From Colletotrichum lupini (taxonomy: Eukaryota; Ascomycota; Sordariomycetes; Glomerellales; Glomerellaceae), in NCBI RefSeq assembly GCF_023278565.1, contig NC_064672.1, forward strand, positions 4,588,001-4,652,000: DNA of 64,000 nt, in the 5' to 3' direction. Below the pieces are notes generated by a model. That model had not been told where the DNA came from and did no database searches. It was given only the letters and a program-made list of their open reading frames with translations. The position numbers and the translations under genes were made by a program. Shown here piece after piece: positions 11,307 through 24,200 of this stretch (its first letter is position 1; each line of letters starts with the position of its first letter).

Positions 11307-11456
11307 ATGCAGACACCCCTTGAACTAAAGCAGACGCTTCTGCAAGGCAACGTGTCACCGGTTCAACAGCTAAACAACTCTCAAAGTTTTGACTTACACA
11401 GGCTAAGAGCTAAGAGCCCATCAGCTCGTCTTCTGGTCATGCGTCCCCCTTCTTAG
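11307..11456 (+). CDS. possible small ORF, 49 codons, unrecognised
   Basis: The ATG at 11307 has A at position -3 and follows an A/C-rich leader. The frame begins MQTPLELKQTLLQGNVSPVQ and stops at 11456. I recognise no family. A possible intron at 11352..11401 (GTGTCA donor, TTACACAG acceptor) would shorten the product to 18 residues. The peptide could be a genuine small protein, an upstream ORF of an unplaced plus-strand transcript, or chance. The evidence is the context rather than the peptide. Confidence 0.2.
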   Translation: MQTPLELKQTLLQGNVSPVQQLNNSQSFDLHRLRAKSPSARLLVMRPPS

Positions 11457-12966
11457 CCTCGGCCGATTCTTTTCGCCATTCTTCTCCTCATCCCACTCAT
11501 CCACTCATGATCATATAAAGAGACGACTTGGACCGCAAGATTTTGATCAACAAAGTCTTTTATTTCTTTCCGTTCTGACTGACCATGTATCAATTCCCAA
11601 AACTATCCCATTTGTTTCTCATTTCCCCTTTGAATCCAGCACACAATACACAAGGGGAGGAACACATAAAATTACATATGCACAACGACTCGTCGTCCCC
11701 TATTCCTCCTCATGGCCCCCCATTTCCTCCTTTTCCCGGTTGTTCCCTCTTCGTCAACCCTTCCCCTGAGGAATCTGTTCTAGGGAATGCGCCGCCCACC
11801 ACCAGACAGGAGAATTCGTCGGCTTCGTGCTGTTGTTGTTACAGGGAATGTTTTTGTTTTCCGGGTCGCGCCGTGAGGCCTTGAGAAAAAGCAACGGAGA
11901 AATTCCAAAGCTGCCAAACCCGACCGAGCCTTTCGTATATCAGGCATCGAATGACGGTCCCCTTTCTTTCCCTTTTCCCTTTTCCCCTGAACCTCCTTCC
12001 ATCCTCATTATTGTCCTGCTCCTCCCATCCCCATGCGATTTCACCCTCTCCACCAAGGTCGTAAAAGGGCCGTCAAGATTCGGATATCGTCCAATGATTC
12101 CCAACATGCCAGTGGCTTTCCCCCATCCGCCCGACCGGCTCCGGCTGTTATGCTTTCGTTGCATCATATCATCGGGAACATGTTCAGTCGACATGGTCGA
12201 TGAACGCCCCGATGAGAAAGGAGTGAAAGAACTGTAAAAGAAAATATTAAATAAGACAGCACAAACCGCCGTACCAAGCTCCAAAAACCCCAGGAGTACC
12301 CGACCGACTAAAGACGAAATTATAAACTCGAAGCGACAGGAAGACCACCAATGATATATCCCGGATGAAAACAGATGCAAATATTCCAAGTCGACGGGGT
12401 AATAGTATGTGCTTGACAAAGAAAATGGTGCCCGAAGGCGAAGAGCCACGGAGTAAATCGAGGCGGGAGAAGCGACAGATCCAGCGATCGTCCCTTTTCG
12501 ACAAATTTGACGATTACAAACGGCATTGCGAAGTATGCCGGCAGTGGGTTGTGTGTGAGTGTTGAAACCCAGAAAAAAGAGTACCAACTTGATGTATGCT
12601 TTTGGGGGATTGATCTGACATTTTCTGTTCCTTGTGTTTCTCTTCGTCTGGATCCCTTTTGGCCCGTTGAGACTGCCCCAAGGGAGGGATGACAGGCGTG
12701 GCGGGGCACTGGGCCTAGAGGCGTCCAAAAGGCTCATCCTCTTCTTTTCAACAATCGACAGCTCGGTTCTGTGGAGCCCGCGTGGTATCTCCTTCTTTTT
12801 CAATCAACGAGGTGGGGGAATATGTTAAAATCAAATCGACGTCAAAATTTCCGGTGGTGGTACAGCAAGCGGCGCCGAGACGAGGCACCGATGGAAATGA
12901 TGATTTGGTTTCGGAAGGCACAGATGCCTGGCGTGGCGGAAGCCATCGTCGAATGGTGTCTGGCGC
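11457..12966. other. region downstream of the zinc-finger gene, with a long open minus-strand frame
   Basis: This is mainly the expected 3-prime UTR of the minus-strand zinc-finger gene. One minus-strand frame stays open for 287 codons (11940..12803). Its last 84 codons (ATG at 12194, CGACCATGTCG context) begin MSTEHVPDDMMQRKHNSRSR and are basic and low in complexity near the end. I recognise no domain. It could be a small gene or a chance open frame in UTR sequence, so no separate CDS is called. Confidence 0.35.
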
Positions 12967-14474
<1,508 letters not shown>

Positions 14475-17400
14475 TTCTTTGGGTTTTATTTGTGTGTTTG
14501 GATGGGGATTACCAAGATGCGGACCAGTGCAGTAGCTGTACTACTTATAAACTTCCGCGGCGAGGGATAAAGGTGTCTTGAATTATCGGGTGATGAAGGG
14601 ACTGGGCTGATATGGTGTCCGGAGTAGAAGAAGCAAGGGTAGCGTGGGTTGATGTGTGTGATATGTTATCCTGGTTCGGAACGTTGCTTAAGCGGGATGC
14701 TCAATGCGGGTTCTGTGTATGCAGACTCCCGAATCGTCGTTCAAGGAATGATGGGTTGGGACAAGAAGGCAAGGGTGGTGAATGTGTGCCGAGAAGTAGG
14801 AGGTCGACGACTTGAGACAAGAACGGGTGCGGCGTCCAGCGCAAGGTTGCCGAAGATGAGCAGTGTTCGAAGCGTTGAAGACGACGGTGCGTTCAGGAAC
14901 GTTGAACAAGGGAAGAGGAGGATGGACGGACGGTGTTTAAGAGAGAAGAAGATGAGGAGGAAGAGGAAGAGGCCTGAGCTTGGTCGGGGGTGTTGGTATT
15001 AATCAGGCGTGGTGGCTGTGACGGGGAAGCTGACACTCCTCTTGAGTTGAGGGAAAGAGATGGAGATTAAGGTGTGTGAGAAGGAGAGTAAGGTAGTAAG
15101 TAGTAGTATGAGAGAGGAAGGGGAGTGAAGCTGGTAGGAAACGATCAGCTCAAGATAACCCAAGGTACGACGAACTGATGAAGGCCAGGAGGTAGAATGA
15201 GTTCATAGCGGGTGGGAGTAGCCTTCTTTAAGACAGCCACAAGTGTGGACGTACCAGAAGGTGGGAGGGTCCTGGTGCACAGGCACTAAAATTCTCCGTC
15301 TTCGATGAAAATTAGCCACCTGACTGGAGGATCTGTTGCGAGTGGTCGAGCGCAAACTGGTGGGAAGTGCTGATGTTGCTTGCAGGACAATCCCTTCTTC
15401 GGGCGGCGGATGAGATAAGAAGGGTGAACCAAGTTCGGGCTGGCTTGCCGTGTATTTTGTTTCGAAGTCCAAGTGTCGAGGGCCGGCGTGTGTTAAGTTT
15501 CCGAGACTAGAAGCATAATGGTGACCACCAGGAACAATGCGATCGTCGAACCTCTGAGCGCTCAGGTACGGGAGACCAAGCGGATCTTGGACGACTGGCG
15601 TCGTTTTCTTGCTTGAGGGGTGTCTGGATGACAAGAAACAGACTCGAGTCTTCTACCGGCAGCTTCCTTGCTTCTATTTTCTCGTCTGGCTTCTCTTCAA
15701 CGACTCGCGCAGAAGTGTGCACAGAGCTCTTGATGGTCTCCGAAGGTGAAGAGGATCCACTGCAAGATGGTCTAGACAGACGGACCGCGAGAATCACCCA
15801 AGTGGGGGGCCGAAGGAAGGTACTAGGAAGGACGTCTGAGGCTCTTCTCTCTCTATTCTCGTGGTGTGTGGTGAGGCTACTTTGGGAGATGCCAGGATGT
15901 TGCAAGTGTCGACGACGGTGAGCCGGGAATGGAGAAACCTTGGTGTCTGTGGTGAGAGTCGAGTAGTGTGTGTCGTGGTGGAGAACTGGCGAGTGAACGA
16001 CAGATTTGGTGTTTTTGTTATTTGTTGTTTAGTCGACTTATGAAGGACGACGACGGTGACGATACGGTCTTGTTGGTTTGAATGTAGTTTATCCTCAGGA
16101 ACGACAAGGACGAGTGGGATATGCCCGGCACAAGACGAGTCCAAACGCAACAGCGTACTTTGGCTGAAGAAACGAAACAATGTGGGAAGTTGAGATGAGG
16201 TGCAGTTGCGTGCGTGTCGTTGGTGTATGTGAGAGGTCGTGGCGCTTTGTTATACTACAAGGGGCAGAAGGGAGACGATCGCAGGCAGGCCAGTCCAAGA
16301 TTATCGTGGAGGCGTTGCTTTATGAGCGAAAGACGTGAGGCGTCTGATGAAGGTATATATTATCGGCAGCAATATAGCATTACATTCAAAAAGAAGTGGT
16401 GCTTCTCTGCTCTGCTGGAGCGGGCAGGTTGCTCTTCCAGGGGCCCCTGTAACGAGGTATGGATTCTGAGCAGGGGGATAGGAGAGCTGTGGAGGCGTGG
16501 AGTGAGGTACGCTCCTAGGTACCTGAGGTAGTACCGATTGGGCCCTTTCTTATTTTCGACGGTGCAGACGGGTAACAGAGAGGAGAGGCAAGGCAGGGGT
16601 ACCGGTAGGGTAGGGTAGGGTAGTGGGAGTGAGGGAGGAGGAGAGAGGAGGAGTACCAGGAGGAGGAGGGTAAGGGTAAGGTAGGTCGAGTGACTTTTGG
16701 CATGTACCGTAACTGGCGTCGTCCTCGCCAGCGGGTCTTGGTGTGGGAGACGCTCGAGCGCTGGCAGGCAAGGTAGGGCCGGCCTGGTTTTGCTACAGAA
16801 ATTGATTAGATCAACCGAGAGGAGAAACCACGCGCCAGACTTAGATGGCGGACGGCCCTGCGGGCGTGGCGATCCTTAGAACGGGGGAGTAGGTAGTCGT
16901 TCTGTGCGTCAGGTCGCAGACGTTCAAAACGGAATAGCCTCGATATAAATATATTATACGTTTTTTCTCTGGCTGACTGTCCGGAGAACGGGATAGAAGG
17001 AGTAGTAGAATTTGAAAGGAATAGGCGTTTGCTGGCGGGCTTGTATTGGGCGGATGGGAAATTTGAGTTCAGGGGAATGACTGAGTGAGATAGAAACTGC
17101 AAGCGCACAAACACACACCCGCAGGTTGAATGATGTCTACTTTTGCTGTTGCTGTTGCTGCTGCTGTTCGCTGGCTATATGCCGGGACCGAGAAGTCCGC
17201 ACAACCCCAGTGTCCGAGCAAGTTCAACTGCACCTGAGGGCAAAGAGGCGGGAAAACGGGTGATGAGTGGGAGTGATATCCGTAGGCCAATGGACCCTCA
17301 AGATGTACACAGCTCGAAAAGCATTCAAGAAGAAACAAGGCCCCGATGTGACGAGTCGAGGTGGCAGAGTAATGATGAGACGCTCTAGGTATGCCGGTAG

Positions 17401-19000
17401 CAAGGGCCTCTAGTTTCTATTCTCCTCTCAGATCGCCTGCCCGTGGAGGTAATCGTTGGCAAGGTGTATGAGAAGAGGGGGTAAGTTTGCTTTATGTTGC
17501 AAAGAAGGAAGAGAGATCTGATACAAAAAAAAAAAAAAAGAGAGAGAGAGAGAGAGACGGGTATGGTACTGTATGTAGATACTGCACTGTACGGTATGAC
17601 AGCACCAGAAGGAATGAACAAAAAATAAAAACTGGTTGGTGATGAGTTTTGGTGAGGGGGACCCTGGGAAAGCGGTGCTGGTTTGGATGGAGAATGAGCA
17701 GGGCTGAGGTGACGGTTGGGGAGCGCGTCTGTGAGGTGAGGACGAGCGGTGTTGAAGATGAGATGTGAGGAGCGTTTCTTTTTCCACGACGTCTCTCTGC
17801 TGCTGCTGCTGCGTCGCTGGCGCTGGTCTGCTCTGGTGGTGGGAGTGGTGGTGGAGGTTCCGCAAGCCACGGCCGCAATTCCCTAACGAACGGACAAAGT
17901 CGGGGGTCTGTCCTCTCGGCGAGGAAGCACAGTCGCTGGGGAGAAAGCTTCGAAGAAACTGCCAGCAAGAGGTCCCAAAAAGGTGGGATAACGCGGAGGG
18001 GGGCCGAGAGAGAGTGAGAGTGAGGAGATCTCGAAAAGCTCCAGCCAAGTCCGGGTCCAAGATGATGAACAAGGTTGTTGAACGTGTTGGAGAATCAAAA
18101 GAAGGTGTGTGTGTGTGCTGTGTGATGTGTGTGATGGCGTCGGCGTAGATGGCGATGTGATGTGCACACAGACAATTGGGCCCAGATGTCGACAGCGGTC
18201 AAGCGATTTGCGAAGGACAGACGATTGACGCAAGGTATGACTGGACTGCCGGTGATGGAGGGTGGGTTGAGGTTTTTCTTAGCGGGCGTAAATGTGCGTG
18301 ATGGCAGACTGCATGCTCCCAAGAAGACGCGAGAAAACCACAATGAGAAGACGATGTGCCCCCTGTCCAAACCGTAGGCGTAGAGAAAAGAGCGAGTCGA
18401 GGTAACGTCGAGAATGTAGTAATCGAAACCACACGAGAAACCGGGAACAGCAAAAGAGTGTGATGGCCAGTAAAGAGACGGGCAAGGCAAGGCAAGGGTC
18501 GGTTCAAACAGCAGCGGCAGCAGAAGAAGATGAAGAAGAAGAGGAAGAAGAAGAAGTAGTTCAACAAAACGTATTCGCAGAGTCAATCATAATATCACGA
18601 TTCAACAAGAGGCTTTTCGCCTTCCCGCGGCCGACGTAGCGGTTGCGGCTTCGATTACCGTTGCGCGGGCAGCCGGCGGGGCGGCATTTTCTTTTACAAC
18701 AAAGAAAGTGAGCACCAACGTTGCGGTTGTTTCCTTTCCTTTGTGTGTATGAGGATGTGGTTGTTGATCCTGCCACGCCAGAGAGAAAAGCAGGAGGTAG
18801 GGCGAGAAAAGAACCACACACATCTAGACTAGCCGTCGCAGTTGCTGAGCCAAAAACGCTACTGTGGCAGTAGCAGAGGCAACGGTGATGGATGGGACGG
18901 GGCGGCCGTCGCATGGGTGAAGTAGAGACGGAGAGATGGAGAGAGAGAGAAGCTGCTAACCCTTGATCCAACAACAAAAGTCCATAGTTAGACTATGGAG
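14475..19000 (-). promoter_or_regulatory. long pyrimidine-rich upstream region of the zinc-finger gene
   Basis: For about 4.5 kb upstream of the ATG the minus strand is rich in C and T (TCTTCC and CTCTCT tracts), with several microsatellites, and only short frames occur on either strand. In ascomycetes developmental regulators often have multi-kilobase promoters and long leaders with upstream ORFs, so this is the simplest reading. No transcription start, TATA box or factor site can be fixed by eye. Confidence 0.4.
17525..17557 (+). repeat. A15 followed by (GA)n
   Basis: Fifteen A residues (17525-17539) run directly into a GA dinucleotide repeat up to about 17557. On the minus strand this reads (TC)n then T15, in the upstream region of the zinc-finger gene. 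Confidence 0.9.
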
Positions 19001-20141
19001 TACACGACTACGTTCACGGGCTGCCAGTCGAACGTTTGATCGAGGACGCGAATGGAGTGTAATGAAGCAAGCGAAGCGAAGCGACGGTGTAAGTGGTGCC
19101 CAACTCAAGGTAGTATGCGGAGAGAGCCTTTTCTCATTGGTGTCGTGAACTGCATGGTCAGAATGATTGACTACTACGAAAAGGTAGCCTTGCATCGCTT
19201 CCAGTCCGTCCCGGTCTGGCTGTCTCTTGTCTCCAAATGAAAGTCATCCTCTGCGGTTTTCCTGGCCCCTTTGGTGGAGACGGGCACGATACCTAGGAGT
19301 ATATACAGTATGTTGGAATCGTGGCTTTTATGGCTAGACCGAGACCGAAGGCGTTTGGTTCTCTCTGCGTACCTTGGCTGAGCCAGTCTCTTTTCCCCCC
19401 CTCTCTCTCTTTGTCTTTCTCTCACTCAAAAACAATCTGGCGATGAAGCCCGACTTGCTGTGGCCGTTCAACCACGTCAGAGACTTATCCCCACAACTGC
19501 CAACCTTGCTGAGGCCGCTATCTCACTGGGTGTGTGTACAGATACCCATGGAGTTCGGAGTTGCGGATACTCTGCACAGAAACTCTCCCACTTTCTCTCC
19601 GTGCCTAATAAATACCAAATGGATCGAGGTGAAAAAACTGCCAGTATGTATCCGTACCCGTACCAACGTCCCTATCCCGCCCACTCGGCCGCAACCTTGC
19701 TCCATAGGAACGTCGTAATGGTGAGCAGCAAGACCTCGTCCAAGTGCAAGGAGTGACGAGAAACCCCCCCACAAGTCGTTTCTTGAGCGAGCAGAAAGAA
19801 AATCCCAAGCGAGGAGATACCAAGACACAGGCGTGGAGAGAAAGAGAGAGTCCTGGCTGAATGGGGGCGGAAAGCTGATAACTCACTTTTTACCTTACGC
19901 AGCAGACTGGAGTCTTGTCCCACGCCGTTGTCTCCTGTTATTCTTTTTTCGTCGTCGTCGTCTTCGTCGTTTCTCGAAAGGCGAGGTACAGCAGGTCAAC
20001 AGGCACAGGGTTCAGGTCCAGGCCCCCCAGGTGTGGCGTGGGCGTGCGAGGAGACAGGGCAAGACAGGACAGTGGGAAACGTTCAACAGGTACCTGCAAG
20101 CCTACAGAGCTCGCTCTCCCCCTGTCTGCTCCTTGTCTTTC

Positions 20142-20195
20142 CTCTGTCTCTGTCTCTGTCTCTGTCTCTGTTTCTGTTTCTGTTTCTGTGTCTCT
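20142..20195 (+). repeat. (CTCTGT)n / (TTCTGT)n hexanucleotide repeat
   Basis: About eight tandem six-base units. The first block reads CTCTGT and the last TTCTGT. Reading frames through it encode Ser-Val or Glu-Thr repeats, which are artefacts of the repeat. Confidence 0.9.
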
Positions 20196-20297
20196 CTTCT
20201 CTGCATCTGGTCTCTGCCACTCACCGGGGCCGGATCCAGGGGCCAGGGGCTGGAAAGTGAGATGCGGTACGTACCCAGTCGACCTAGTCAAGGTAAG

Positions 20298-20325
20298 GTA
20301 GACCGTAGACCGTAGACCGTAGACC
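20298..20325 (+). repeat. four perfect copies of the heptamer GTAGACC
   Basis: GTAGACC is repeated four times without interruption. Its length is not a multiple of three and it lies outside any gene. Confidence 0.92.
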
Positions 20326-21245
20326 ATACTGCGTACTGCGCACTACTTGGTCCTTAGGGGTATGTTTAAACTCCCTACTAGGTAGTGTGGGTCTGACTAG
20401 GGTAGAGCAGTGACTCTCAATGGCCAAAATTTTGTTCGACGTGCATAAGAATCTCGAAAGTAATACTGCTAATGTAATCTCGAGAAGCATGGGCGAAGAT
20501 ACCTGACAAGGGGGTTAAACTTTGGCCTGATACCGTAGTACGCACCTAGAGAGCTCTCCCAGACTCTCACTCCCAAGCTGCACAGCTCCTCCAGCTCCCA
20601 GTCGACGCACCCCTCCGCCCACGCCCACTCCTACAGCCCACGCCTATCCATTGGGAGAAATACCATTCAAGCTGGCGTCATTGTCGTCTTCGCAGTACGG
20701 ATACTTTGTAAACCACAACCGAGACGCACAGTACTGTACGTGAGTACGTACTTGCTTCCTCTTGCTTCCTCTCACGCAGTAGATGATCCACCCAGAAACC
20801 CTCCCCCCACAATGACTCGTCGTTTCCCATTGAGAGCGCGACGCGCGCACCTGTGGATGGGAAGACTCGAGAGGGGAGCTGCCCGATAGCACCGGCGCAT
20901 TAAGACCGTCGGGGCATATTGGAGAAGAGGACCGAAAAGTAAGCCGTTAACTCTGGTAACTCAAACTCTCACCCAATGGCGACCGGAGACGAGACAAAGA
21001 GGCCGAAAAACGCTTGCTAATCTCGTTACGCTCTCCTCTTTCTTCACTCTCACTCTGGCCTTCTCACTCATCCTTCATCCGAATATCAAGGAGATAAGGA
21101 GCCAATTTAGAGAAATGACCGAGAAACCAGGCAGAAACCTTCGTTCCGGCTTAGCCATGAAGAAAAGAGCGAGAAAATGAGAGAGACAGCAGAAGGAGAC
21201 ATGTTTCGCGGTTTCGGGGCCAAGTCCGCCTTCCCTGTTTCCCGA

Positions 21246-21261
21246 CCCCCCCCCCCCCCCC
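21246..21261 (+). repeat. C16 homopolymer
   Basis: Sixteen consecutive C residues, one of five G/C homopolymers of 13 or more in the gene-free interval. Confidence 0.9.
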
Positions 21262-24200
21262 TCCTCCAAAGCCCGCCAACCCGTACTCAATCTCTCACTT
21301 CTTCAGCGCACAACAGCAGCAGCAAACGCAGTATGCGTAGCCTGTAGGTACAATGCTGGAACTTCGGACACTGAGAGAGGGAGAGAGAGAGAGAGAATGA
21401 GACAGGGAACAGGCGAGGAGGACAGGTACAGCCAGGGCTTACAGAGTAGGACCTCCGCCGGAGGAGACCTTGAAGCTGTCTGTCTGCAAAGCCATTACTA
21501 GCGAAAGACCTTCGCCTTCAGGGACAAGGGCTCTACGAGCGGAAAGGGAAGGGGAAGGGGGGTGTCGCCCGAGAAAGTCTTTGCCAAGAACCAAACCTCC
21601 GGCAGGGGTGGGAGAGCATCCGCACCCGAAGGCAAAAAAAAGGGATGCGGGCCTACTGCAGGCCCATGGTCGCTGGGGTCCCCCCTTTGGCTCCGAGCTG
21701 GCCGCTTCTGGGGCACACACCTTTTCTTCTCAGTGTCTCTTCTTCTCCCACTCTGCCCCTCTGCTCGAGGTACGTAACTTGTCTCCCTGCTCGCTCTCTG
21801 TCTCCTCCACCGCAAACTGAGGAAAAAAGAAGACCGGTTTCTCACCCCCCTGACCACCGTCGTGGTGGTTGTCTGCTCAGTGCTGCCGACCCATCCCAGG
21901 CCCAGGATAAGGTATTAGGTAGGGTTGTCCAAGAGAATGGAGACGGCATGAGAAGCCGCAGTGACAGGTAGCGAAGGTGGTGGGGTGAAGAGCGAGGATG
22001 GTGTGTCATGTTGCATGTGTCGACCTGATGCTCCCTTTTTCGATGCTCGTTCTATCGATGTGTGTACGGAGCAACAAGAGCATAACTCATGAGGGAGTAT
22101 TGGCATACTGGAGGATGGTGGATGGATGACATGTTGTAAGCTTTGAGACTGACGTAGTGCGCCTCAGTCAAGCCCGTGAAGCTAGTGATCAAGCCGTCTC
22201 GAGAGGACTGGAGGCGGAAGATGACAGTCCAAGTAAGCATCTGCAGCTCAGGCCGAATTGAGGATGCCGTCCTCGTGTGAAGATTCTGTCCTGCCACCTT
22301 TTGCACTGCATGGTCGCACAAACTCCGGTGGGGAGGGATGAGATATGTTACAGCCGCAGAGGAGAGGTTCGGCCCCGGCTCGTCACAAAGTGTAGATTCC
22401 GGCAAGGTATCGATCGAATCCTTCACTGACTGGACCACCGCCTTACTCGATTCTGAAATGCGTATCGACCTTCTCCTCTCAACCCACACTTTGTTGGAAG
22501 GGCTCTGCCCACAAAACTCTTGGGAGTCGGGACTTATGCCCTGTGTCTGTTGCCGCCACAATCCGATTGCCTGCCAAAACTGAGTGGCTCATCTCCTCCC
22601 CACTTCCTTGTGCAGGACTGTATGGATAGTCTGTACTCTCTACGGATACCGCAAGCTTTTAGAGTTTGACCAGGAATCTGCAGACGTGTGGCATCGTCAT
22701 GTCATGTCAGCGCTGCCAAATCGCAGCCGCCCTTCGCTACGCAGCGTAATGCTTCTTCCTTGCGTCGCATCCTCGTCCTTCAGCCCGTCTATCGATGCAA
22801 GCTTGTCGCAGCTGCACTAGACTGCATCCCGCATGCCAGATGACAGACAAGAAAGCTTCTTGTCCTTGTTTGATCGTGATCCGCCTTCCCCGTGGAGTAG
22901 CGTAACTTCGCGGCGTCTTCTACTTGTCCAAGCCGATGTGCTACGTAAATCCTTTCGCGCCTTTCGAGTTTCCAGGCGTCCCTTGACTCTTGAGTCGTCT
23001 CATGGTTTATTGCCCCAGTCTTAAGCTCTGCAAAGCCTCGAGGCCGCGTCGGTAACCCATTGGAAAGCGGCTCTTGTTGACGAAGCGTATTTCGATCAGC
23101 CCGCAACGGAAGGAAATTTTATCGTGACAGGTCTCGTACCCAGCAAACAAGCATCTAGGTTATTGACGCCCGGCAGCTGCACGCCCACATTCCAAGCTCT
23201 TATGGAGAAGGCTTGTCCCTGAGCTTGAGCTTGAAATAGAAAGAAAGATTAGGATAAAGGAAAAAAAGAAGACGAAAAGCGCTCATGAGCTTACCAATAG
23301 TCCCCTCATGTGCCCCTCCTGATCTCCATCTGTAGTTGTCAAGATGTCAGTGCCGTACGTACCGCTTCGACGACTGCAATGCTGTCGTCAACTTCGCAGG
23401 TGGAGGCTTCGCCCCTCATATGAACATGGCCCCTCCATGTCTGGTTACATTCAAACACATCAATCACCGGGTGTCTGTGGCAGCATACTCCGCCAAACGC
23501 GTGGTCTCGACAAGAGCCGTCAACGACAGCTGCATGCCGGAGTTACATCTGCCAAACCATTGCAGTGCAAATGGAGAGGCCACAGTCCAGGCTTGGGCCA
23601 GGCCAACCGTAGCCGACGCTGTTTTTTTTGCCCACTTGAGACTGCGGTGCTGACCGCCCTGGTATCTCGTCCCTCGCTCTCTTATCACTGGGCTCAGTCT
23701 GGTTGCAAGCCCCTGCTCGTTGGAGACTTGCCGACATTGTTAGCCCCCAAGAAACAAACTCGATTGCTCTCCCCCCCTGGCGTTGGGGGACGTAAGTACC
23801 GCAGTAGCCTTTGTCATCATCTATGGCGGTGACTACTCTGTATGTACTCATGCGCCGCCTGGCACCGAAGAGTGCTGCAATATGGCCCGCGTTGTTTCAA
23901 GAGTGCAGCTCGGAATGGACATGTCTTGTTAGCCACCCTAGGATTTAGCCCTCCTCATACATACTGACACACTGCCTCAACATCGCCCAGGGGGCCTACA
24001 GTCGTTGGAGCTCTTCTCCATGAAGCCCACGAGAGGAGTCAAACAAAAGTAGCACTGGCTTTGTGGGATTTACCTCTCTTCGATCCCTGTCAGATGAAAA
24101 TTGCCCTCCCCTCTCTGGCTCAAGATGCTGTCACGAATCGGAACGAATAGCTCCCGTCTCCCCAGGACAAGGCATCGTTGCCAGCTTGCAGAATCGCAAC

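Noticed and set aside
20101..20260. Ser-Val and Glu-Thr repeat proteins
   Set aside because: All frames through the hexanucleotide repeat give such peptides on both strands. They are products of the microsatellite.
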